Source of the DNA: Bolinopsis microptera
Lineage: Eukaryota > Ctenophora > Tentaculata > Lobata > Bolinopsidae
DNA: 64,000 nucleotides
NCBI RefSeq assembly: GCF_026151205.1
Contig: NC_087076.1
Coordinates: 1,993,692 to 2,057,691 of the forward strand
Direction of reading: 5' to 3'
The position numbers and the translations under genes were made by a program. The notes under the pieces are model-generated. The model ran no database searches. It was not told the origin of the DNA and saw nothing but the letters and a program-made list of their open reading frames with translations. Of this stretch, positions 56,301 to 64,000 are shown in pieces. Each line of letters begins with the position of its first letter. Position 1 is the first letter of the stretch.

Positions 56301-59300
56301 GATATAGAGAGATATATAGAGAGCACTATAACTTAAGTGTCACGTGGAAATGTTCTGTATAACTTTTTATCTTTCTGCCGAATCCATTAAGAGTGATAAT
56401 ACTGTTATACAGCTGTTTTACTTTCAACAACTTGTTAAAAGTCTCGCACAATATAGCCATGAGAACTAAATGGTTTTATTTACAATATCAGTAACAATAA
56501 AACAGGTCGTAATTTATTTATTATTGTTAAAACCTGTTACTTACTTAAAGTGTTACTACTATTTCTTAACGTGTTTCTCTTTCAGTTGGCTCACCAAGAA
56601 GACATCCTGGATAAGATGGAGCTGGAGATAGGTCTCATTAAAAGGGAAAAGAAAGAGTGAGTCAGAGAATATTTAGCATTTTTCCATCCACCCTTTTGTA
56701 AAAAAGAAAATATTTAGCATTTTAAAATATTATAAAAATGATATAATCTTGTCAATCTATCCATTACACCACATATTTACTCAAGCTACAGTATCCAACC
56801 TTGCTTGTAGTGGCTCCAACCTTGCTTGTAGTGGCTCCAACCTTGCTTGTAGTGGCTCCAACCTTGCTTGTAGTGGATCTAGCCTTGCTTGTAGTGTGTA
56901 TTGGCTCCATTTTCAAAAACACATAACAACAGAGCAAATTGAATGAGATTCTTCGCCGAGATTGCATGTAATGCTTGACATTCTCTAATAGCAGTATAAT
57001 GCTGAGAAATGCTGAAAAGTGCACTGTTACAAACGACACTTCTTGCTTATTAAATGTACTTAAACAAGCATCGGACTGTGTATAATTTATTATACAATAC
57101 GACATGTGCAGAAAGAAGCTTAACCTTGTTGCCTGCACAGAGCAATTCTGTTATGCCATCAGCAGTTAAGTTATCTGCGGTGCAGTTATGCCATCTGCAG
57201 TTAAGTTATCTGCAGTACAGTTACACTATAATCACAGTACAACACAATATATCTGTTATACAGGGTGGGCCGTGGTTACCAATACACACACAGTCCCGTC
57301 GAAAGCTTTGTCGATATTTTAGGTTTAAAAATTCCCAAATTTTTTGAAACGAGCGTTAGTTTTAGTTAGTTTGCTCTAGTGGTACGAAAACATACCGCAT
57401 GAAAAACTATTGCTCATAACTGTCGAGAATTCGAGGCCTCGGTCTTTAGAAATATAGATATTAAACGCTCATCTTATTGGTAAAACTGGCTTCAAAAGAA
57501 ATAGTGATTAAAGTTGTGCAATAAGCTCTGACTGGCACATAGACCATCATCTGAACATGTGCTAGTTAATATGTTCAGTTCAACCCTGCACTGGCGGCGA
57601 GGAAATTACTTAACTTACAAATACGAAACATTTACTTACTAACTTTGAATATGATTCGGTATAAAATACCAGACAACTAACGGTTTATGTGAAGATTTAA
57701 GGTTGCAGACTTGATTTACTTCCGCAGTTTAGTATTTAATCTTTGTACCGGAGTATTCGCTAACCTTGGAGGTAATTCTGCTTAAGTTGTAGTATTTGGT
57801 ATCCGAATATTGGTACTGGCACTTCACCAGAGTTCATTATACTCACGTCACTACGCCCACTTACCCATCCCACTTACCCATCCCACTTACCCATCCCACT
57901 TACCTGCGTGCTAATAGAAATATTAAACAACACACGACGTGACTAACACATTACCCCGCAGTATTGAGAGGCTGAGAAAGGACGAGGGAGGGAGGATGAG
58001 GTCTGAGAATAAGGAGCTGGAATATTCACTAGACAAACTCAGACAACAGAGAATAGAGGCAGAGAACAAACTCGAACTCATGGTACGTGTATTGTATTAA
58101 GAGGGAGGGGGGGGGGGGGCGGAGGCAAGGGGGCCGGGGGTTCAATACGAGGGGGGGGGTTTCTATATATGACTAGAGAGATTCTCCCGTGATCCCGGAG
58201 GTAGTTTAGTTTTCTTATGACGTTAAAGACTTTGTAGTTATATAATATATATCACTAACTCTTTTTATAACTCTCGTACCTGTCATAGTTAAATACTTAA
58301 CTTGAAATTGCTAGAGACTTCGTCAAATTAAATAGTTGCAGAAAGTTAAAGTATTTAGTAATTCTCAGACGACTCTCGACAGTCGTCACATTTGACAGAT
58401 AACCGCTCAAAACCTTGCTAAAAATGCTATTATTAGCAACTTGAACTAACTTATATTGAAGGTACTATTAGTAATAATGATGGATTAAGACATACCAACT
58501 GCATATCGTGTGGAGAGCCTCTAGTAATTCTGCAAGAATTATGTAGCAATTAGGGGCAGTCGGTATTTTGAGGAAAACCAGTCGAGCAGAATGATTTATT
58601 AATTGGATTTATAAAATATTACCTGATTTCTCTCAAACGGGAAAATGCAGTGTATTAGTCTGCTTTTGGAGGGGTCACATTATCACAGCTGGGCATCACT
58701 AAAGTGGATCAGTAAATGCTAAACGAAAGCCGAATTTGGAAAAACCCATTACACATTATGTAAGTGTGAGAAAATTTCAACTTTCTTTAGATTTGGCAGA
58801 TTTAATTATGATGGATATCTCCAGACCCCGCCAATTTGGTCCGCCGTAATTACGTCACTAACGGTAGTTAAGAGAAGCTGTTTTTATAATGCGCTAATCA
58901 AAAGTTACCTGTACAGTCCTCTCTCTCCCGGGTCATTGCCGCCACATTTGCACTGTCTGATATCACCTGACCCACACCAGCAGCCAATAGCAGCTCTCTA
59001 TTTGTACCAGCAGCCAATAGCAGCTCCGTATTTTTACCACGTGAACTAAAGCAGCCAATAGCTGCAGAGTATCCGCTACCTGGTCATGGTGTAGCAGCAG
59101 GAAAGCCCGATTAATTATACACTGTTATATCTGATAGCTGTGAAGGAAGCAGGCTTGTGTTGAGCAGATATCTGACTGTCTGTCCAGACCTACCTGTCTG
59201 TAATTACTAATTAGCTAGATGTTTCCAGTATCTTCGTGGTGGGAATATCCGGTAATCTCTTGCAGTGGTGCAGAATGAAGAAGTCAGTCATAAAAGTAAT

Positions 59301-62300
59301 ATAATTATGTTGACCTGTATCTGGTGCTAATGTTGATCTGTATCTGGTGCTAATGTTGACCTGTATCTGGTGCTAATGTTGACCTGTATTCTAGTGCTAA
59401 TGTTGACCTGTATCTGGTGCTAATGTTGAACTGTATCTGGTGCTAATGTTGACCTGTATCTGGTGCTAATGTTGACCTGTATCTGGTGCTAATGTTGAAC
59501 TGTATCTGGTGCTAATGTTGACCTGTATCTGGTGCTAATGTTGAACTGTATCTGGTGCTAATGTTGAACTGTATCTGGTGCTAATGTTGAACTGTATCTG
59601 GTGCTAATGTTGACCTGTATCTGGTGCTAATGTTGACCTGTATCTGGTGCTAATGTTGACCTGTATCTGGTGCTAATGTTGAACTGTATCTGGTGCTAAT
59701 GTTGACCTGTATCTGGTGCTAATGTTGACCTGTATCTGGTGCTAATGTTGACCTGTATCTGGTGCTAATGTTGACCTGTATCTGGCGCTAATGTTGAACT
59801 GTATCTGGCGCTAATGTTGACATGTATCTGGCGCTAATGTTGACCTGTATCTGGTGCTAATGTTGACCTGTATTCTAGTGCTAATATTGACATGTATCTG
59901 GTGCTAATGTTGACCTGTATTCTAGTGCTAATGGTGGTATATATTGCAACTCTCTGATAAGTATGATGTAGTGAGAGAGTTAGTCTTGATAATGGTTACA
60001 CAGAGCTCTCATTCTTCAAGTACATAATCGTTCTAGCGAACAACACAATACATGTTTGGGTACAGTGTACAGTGTATACAGTGGTACGTTAAGGGCACAT
60101 ACTGTACAGTGTAACAGTGTTGTTATCGTGTAGAGTTGAGTAAGACCTTTACACTGTACTGTACAAGAAGGAACGCAATCTGAAATTCTGCATTTTCCTC
60201 TAAATTACATTTCTCCTTTTACATTCTGGGAGGTTTTTGAATTAGGTGTGAAGACGTCCACACCACAAATTCTAACATTAGTTCCTGACACTTGTAATCA
60301 GTACTGCTGTTATTATACTATCCAGAAAGTATTGTGCATCTTCATTAGTCGACATGATGGAAATTCATAAAGAGGTTTCAATGGTGAAATAAATAAATTC
60401 ATACTAATTAAAATTAATTAAATCTGAATAGTATGAATAGTAGTAGAAGAATAGTTCTCATATATATAACATAGAGCTACATACCTGGTACTATGACAAG
60501 ACATAGCTTGAAACTGGCTGGAGGGGGGCCGGGGGAAGGGGGGGGGGGGGGGGGGGGAGGGGTTCGTAGTCCCCAGCATAGCAAACCTGTGTTTCATTTG
60601 TTAATGTTCAAGGAAGTCGTATAAAACTACTAACTGGTTGCAAATTGTTAAGGAAAACTGACAGTTTCAGGTGAATAAAACAGTAGCTCTGATATGAGTG
60701 TTTACTGTTTTAAATTAACCCATCAAAATTGACGTACTGCACATTGTACCACAATCCCTGCAATATCCTTCGTCATTTGATACAGATTTTAGCGACAGTT
60801 TAATTAAAATCATGATTAAAGGACAAAGAATGCCCACTTTAATACTACTACTACTACACCTATAACACTGTCAAAGTTAAATGATCTGCAACTTTCAGGA
60901 GCGAGAAAGGGAATCCAACAAAATGCAACTCGAGGAAGTCAGATTACAGGTGAGCAACTTCTACAAAATAATCTATATATATCACATTTTATAAACTCCA
61001 CAATTCACATGTACAATGTACATACCAAATGTACATAGTACATACCAAATGTACATTGTACATACCAAATGTACATTGTACATGCCTAGTACAACTTATA
61101 CCCCAGTCTCGAAAGCTAGTAATTACAATGTAATAACACTTAAATTAATAGCTTGATAGTTAAATAACGTGTTTCTCAGCTACAACAAGCTATAGACGAG
61201 CACGTGATACAGAAAGAGAATAACAACGAACTCATCAGACAGTTGGAGAACAAAGAGGTTATTATTTATTTTGTAGTTTTTTTGTTTTATTTTTTACTAT
61301 TCATTTATTTAATTATTTTTTGTTTAATTATTTATCTATTTATTTTGTAGTTTTATTTACTTTTTCTTATTTTAATTATTTTATTTATTTTATTCTGGAA
61401 ACCAGTTAATTATTTTAACTCTTTTTCTTAATGAACTTCATGACGTCGCGACCCAAGGAATATAACGGCTGGCTTCTGCTTTTGACACCGTAATCACCAG
61501 TACCATCTGCACCAGTTACCAACTGCACCGCTCTCACTAACCAGAAATGATTTATGTAATGATCCTCATAAATCCACGTGATAATGCGCCGGAATGTTCT
61601 GGAAGAAACCACCCAAACCTAACGTTTAGTACTCTATTACAACTCCTCGTCTACTGAAATAATGTTATATAACTTTGCAAAGTTTACACTACGTAATCCG
61701 GGGATGTATGCACCAAAATGCGAGTTTAAGGATGATTTGTTAGCAACTGTTCCTCTAATTTGTCTCCTGTGTAGTAAAGTGTATAATGGTAGTATAACGT
61801 TACCTCTAACCCCCGTCTTGTGAAGATACACTAATCTTCTAACGTATCAAATATCTGTCTCTATGTTTTAACGATAATATCGTGTTTATAATATTAGGAA
61901 TATTACGTTTTAATTAGGTACACCTTATGAGATATTAAATATGTGCTGGCTAAAGTGGTCGTGAGCTGTGTAGTTATCTAGATCTTTAGTAGTACTAATA
62001 CGTAGCAGCTGTTTTTACCACATGTTCAACACCTGTTTTTTATAATTTAGTGGCTCCTCAATATTTACTTAATTTTGAATTCATTCTCTAACGTGAAATT
62101 CTATATTATCGTGGTCCGATAGTTTCATTGCGTCTTAATATGATATCGCAGACTGTATTTAACAAATCCAGTTGAATTCTTGGCACTTTTGGTCGTTATT
62201 TTCAAGACACGACGATCTTTTCTTTTAGAATCTTCTTAAAGATTTAATATAAATTCTCCCAATTTAATATTAAACATCTCCTAAATGTTTCAAATACCCC

Positions 62301-64000
62301 CTTGCTATCTCCCCTGTTTAACTTAACTATGTTACCAAGCTGAGCACACCCTGAACACTGAAGTAAGATGGTGAACTCTAGTGACACAGAGCTTGGCATA
62401 AGTTCTACAACAGAGCGGTACTTGTGGGCTGGTCTGAACCTCTTCATCCTCATATCCTCCTTATTTGGAGATACTACGATCCTGATATCTTCCTGCAAAT
62501 ACCATGCAATCAGACTACACCGCATCACTCTAGCTATCATTCAACATCTAGCTGTTATAGACCTCATTCTATCAGTCAACAGAGTCTTCCCCATCACTGT
62601 CTCCTTGGTAACCAACAGGTGGATATTTGGAGACCTCCTCTGCACGTGTCAGCAGTATGTTGATAAGATGTGTTACAGGACTATATTCTCCCTGACCTGC
62701 GCACTTACCACCACCAAGTTCCTCACTATTAAATACCCGCTGAGATGTGGAGTTTGGTCCACCAGGGAGGCTCACAAACTGTGTTGGTTTGTGGAGATGG
62801 TATCTCTCTGTTTTGTGTTCCCCTTCCTGGTCCTCTACTATCAAGCTGGGAAACCTGCCCTCTCTTTCAGTTTCCTCACTTACAATTGCAATATTGAGGC
62901 TGAGTTCCTGTCCTCACAGCTGCCTGCACGGAGGTTATTACACATCCTGTTGGACACGGTACTACCTGTTTGTATCTACGTGATTCCCGCAGTGAGCTCA
63001 GGTATGATGCTGTATGAAGCTAGAAGAGTAGCTCACTCTCACAGACAGCATCTGCGATGGGAAGGTGTGGTGACTGTTCTACTCACCTGTGCTATGTTCT
63101 ACATATCCTTCATTCCACACAATCTAACTACAGTCATTACCAGCAGGAACTATTACAAGGCAGCTGAGTTCCTCCTCAACCTCAATGTCATGGCTAACTT
63201 CTACATTTACACTCTCACTGTGACAAGTTTTAGGAGCTTCCTCAGGTCCTGGTGTAGGTCCTGGCTAGGATGGTGCACGTGTGGTGTGGGTGTCAGACGT
63301 GCAACTCATCTAGAACTCACGCGCCTCCGATTAGTTCACTAAACTTGTTTATTTACCTAACTAGTTTAGTTCGCTTATCTCTCTGTTGCCTTAATTCACT
63401 GAATATACATTAATGTATTATTTTGATTTGCGGAATTTTTTGATGTGATATTTGAATATTTGTGGTATAAGATTATCTTGTTTTTAAATATTGTTTAAAC
63501 TTTGCAGTTCCGTCTTTTTATGTCGGATGCCTAGCCAGTATATGACTAGCTGGTAAAACAATGGTGTCAAATTAATGGATTGTTTGATCATCTGAACATA
63601 GAGATCATCTGAACATAGAGATCCTTAGGATACATTCTTTGACGGTTAGAGAGGGGTAGGGAGGGGTAAAGATTGGCAGAGAGGGTATAAGGAGGGAGTA
63701 AGAAGGGGCAGGAATTGAAACTTATTTACCACGCTAAACCGATCACATTTTCAGAGACAGTTGAGTTCGTTAGCAATCGACTACAAACTAGACGCTGACC
63801 TTAACCTGGCAAGTTTTATGAACCTCCTTATTTCACGCGACCTCTACAAACCTCATCTTAACCTCAATAAACCTCATCTTAACCTCAGTAAACCTCATCT
63901 TAACCTCAATAAACCTCATCTTAACATGGACCCACTGTCACAACATCACTCACTCAGGGTTCCCATCAAGGTTACAGCACAGTTAAAGCAATGTACACAG
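47311..64000 (+). CDS. Coiled-coil protein gene, at least 8 exons, open at window end
   Basis: Exons: 47311-47365 (MFTQRDKETEYTSNPSAA), 49987-50243, 51954-52051, 52236-52323, 56586-56656, 57962-58082, 60899-60949, 61180-61257 and probably 63755 onwards. All have AG before and GT after, and all junction phases agree. The first 150 or so residues are acidic and Ser-rich (INSDNIGSAGSIGSAASS, then SGFNESMLDTLDNSLLSA). From 52236 onward the protein is a heptad-type coiled coil (DWKDLNQLTKSLTHKNKVLT, ILDKMELEIGLIKREKK, NKELEYSLDKLRQQRIEAEN, LQQAIDEHVIQKENNNELIR). I do not recognise the family; cytoskeletal or trafficking scaffolds often look like this. The 61257 donor (GAG|GTTATT) is weak. The last intron would contain the GPCR gene. 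Confidence 0.7.
47836..48195. mobile_element. Diverged relative of the CCCTAA-bearing Mutator-like element
   Basis: TCCGAATCACCCCCC, CATGACATAGGGTGAAAATG, CTCCCCTGGCGAGATAT and GTCACGTGACCAGTGAC follow the same order as in the element arm at 42250-42500. GGGTTAGGGTTAGG tracts are present. Clear termini were not identified. It lies in intron 1 of the coiled-coil gene. Confidence 0.6.
48360..48434 (-). mobile_element. Micro-MITE (TTACTGGGCC family), inverted copy
   Basis: TTACCTGGGGACCTCAGGCT to GAGCGCGGCCCAGTA, the reverse complement of the copies at 4527 and 42679. CCATAT occurs on both sides (48350 and 48435), a possible imperfect target duplication. Confidence 0.7.
50888..51300. repeat. 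27-bp minisatellite, about 15 copies, in an intron
   Basis: Units ATTGTACTCAGTAATCTGCC plus CCACTGT or CCACAAT. Variants differ mainly in two positions (ACTGTATT or ACAATATT), arranged in blocks. 27 is a multiple of three, so it is open in several frames on both strands; it lies between exons 2 and 3 of the coiled-coil gene and is not coding. Confidence 0.95.
53499..54224. mobile_element. 726-bp foldback (hairpin) element flanked by TTAA
   Basis: Two arms of about 355 bp are near-perfect inverted copies: the left starts GGGGGCAGGGGGGGGTCTTC and the right ends GAAGACCCCCCCCTGCCCCC. The centre is a 16-bp loop at 53854-53869, between GGACCTCG and CGAGGTCC. TTAA is at 53495-53498 and 54225-54228. 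TTAA-specific insertion is the mark of piggyBac-type elements, but an arm of this length is unusual for them. No coding capacity. It lies in the intron between exons 4 and 5 of the coiled-coil gene. If transcribed it would form a very long double-stranded RNA. Confidence 0.88.
54793..55003. repeat. 16-bp minisatellite, about 13 copies
   Basis: Alternating units CATTACAGTGACACAG and CATTACAGTGATACAT or CATTACAGTGATACAG. Intronic in the coiled-coil gene. Confidence 0.95.
56215..56325. repeat. GATATA/GAGATATA microsatellite
   Basis: Runs of AGAGATATA and ATATAGAG about 260 bp upstream of coiled-coil exon 5. Intronic. Confidence 0.9.
56803..56897. repeat. 21-bp minisatellite, about 5 copies
   Basis: Units AACCTTGCTTGTAGTGGCTCC, just after coiled-coil exon 5, open on both strands by composition only. 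Confidence 0.9.
59309..59938. repeat. 23-bp minisatellite, about 27 copies
   Basis: Units TTGACCTGTATCTGGTGCTA plus ATG, with frequent GAACTG and occasional GGCGCT and TATTCTAGTG variants. The largest array in the window. In the intron between the exons at 57962 and 60899. Confidence 0.95.
60536..60566. repeat. Poly-G tract
   Basis: About 20 consecutive G after GGGGGAAGG; similar G runs occur near 58107-58160 and 34750. G-quadruplex capable, and a common site of sequencing length error. Confidence 0.8.
61018..61085. repeat. 20-bp tandem repeat of AATGTACATAGTACATACCA
   Basis: Three to four units with internal palindromes (TGTACA, GTACAT) lie between two coiled-coil exons. Intronic. Confidence 0.8.
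62368..63342 (+). CDS. Class A (rhodopsin-like) GPCR, intronless, 324 aa, nested in the coiled-coil gene
   Basis: Seven hydrophobic helices at about 20-43, 52-75, 92-120, 136-158, 190-215, 232-254 and 264-286. TM2 has LAVIDL, matching the LAxxD motif. Trp85 and Cys92 (RWIFGDLLC) and Cys174 in the second extracellular loop fit the conserved disulfide. At the end of TM3 the expected D/ERY is TTK (LTTTKFLTIKYPLR). TM6 has ISFIPHN for CWxP. TM7 has NFYIYT in place of NPxxY, followed by helix 8 (SFRSFLRSW). There is a short N-terminus with one NSS glycosylation site. Divergent single-exon receptors of this kind form large families in cnidarians. Ligand unknown. It lies on the same strand in the predicted last intron of the coiled-coil gene. 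Confidence 0.85.
   Translation: MVNSSDTELGISSTTERYLWAGLNLFILISSLFGDTTILISSCKYHAIRLHRITLAIIQHLAVIDLILSVNRVFPITVSLVTNRWIFGDLLCTCQQYVDKMCYRTIFSLTCALTTTKFLTIKYPLRCGVWSTREAHKLCWFVEMVSLCFVFPFLVLYYQAGKPALSFSFLTYNCNIEAEFLSSQLPARRLLHILLDTVLPVCIYVIPAVSSGMMLYEARRVAHSHRQHLRWEGVVTVLLTCAMFYISFIPHNLTTVITSRNYYKAAEFLLNLNVMANFYIYTLTVTSFRSFLRSWCRSWLGWCTCGVGVRRATHLELTRLRLVH
63755..64000 (+). CDS. Probable further coiled-coil exon, open to window end
   Basis: After TTTTCAG the frame continues the phase of the exon at 61180-61257 (NKE, then RQLSSLAIDYKLDADLNLAS) and stays open for 82 codons to the edge. It contains four 21-bp units (63829-63925) coding KPHLNLN. The continuation could instead be a separate gene, because 2.5 kb and the GPCR gene lie between. 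Confidence 0.45.

Noticed and set aside
1-64000. CRISPR arrays, operons or prokaryotic genes
   Set aside because: Tandem repeats lack the spacer structure; genes are spliced and animal-like.
1-64000. tRNA or rRNA genes
   Set aside because: I saw no convincing A/B box pair with cloverleaf or rRNA-like blocks by eye; a tRNAscan-SE run would be decisive.

Overview
The window looks like nuclear DNA of an animal, most likely an early-branching one such as a cnidarian. The grounds are AT-rich, intron-rich genes with GT-AG splice sites, animal-specific families (the PBAF subunit ARID2, a class A GPCR, a pentraxin-like secreted protein), TTAGGG-type telomere-like tracts inside transposons, and a heavy load of LINE remnants, short DNA transposons and minisatellites. 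The phylum is an inference. No prokaryotic, organellar or CRISPR features were seen.

Left part (1-12 kb): a 42-bp minisatellite; three spliced exons of an unrecognised minus-strand gene; LINE endonuclease and LINE 3'-end fragments; a hAT-type MITE with 8-bp target duplication; then a tandem duplication (about 3.1 kb) of a secreted pentraxin-like/coiled-coil gene. The right copy (7830-10697) is intact over three exons. The left copy is frameshifted and lacks the last exon.

Centre (12.6-28.2 kb), all minus strand: a complete 20-exon ARID2 (BAF200) gene whose domains can be read in order (ARID, armadillo-like repeats, RFX-like winged helix, a large Ser/Pro and Gln-rich exon with a 24-bp coding repeat, two C2H2 fingers, conserved C-terminus). 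Next come two tandem single-exon selenoprotein W genes, each with an in-frame TGA and a candidate SECIS downstream, and an intronless SRP72 gene.

Transposon-rich part (29-48.5 kb): a long LINE reverse-transcriptase ORF and a related truncated copy, other LINE fragments, three more hAT-type MITEs with perfect 8-bp duplications, Mutator-like elements carrying CCCTAA tracts with 9-10-bp duplications, and a 75-100-bp micro-MITE found in several places.

Right part (47.3-64 kb), plus strand: a multi-exon coiled-coil gene that runs off the window. Its introns hold large minisatellites, a 726-bp nearly perfect hairpin flanked by TTAA, and an intronless class A GPCR gene nested in the same orientation. 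ARID2 (chromatin remodelling), SRP72 (ER targeting) and SelW (redox) are unrelated housekeeping functions; no operon or gene cluster logic joins the genes, apart from the two local duplications.
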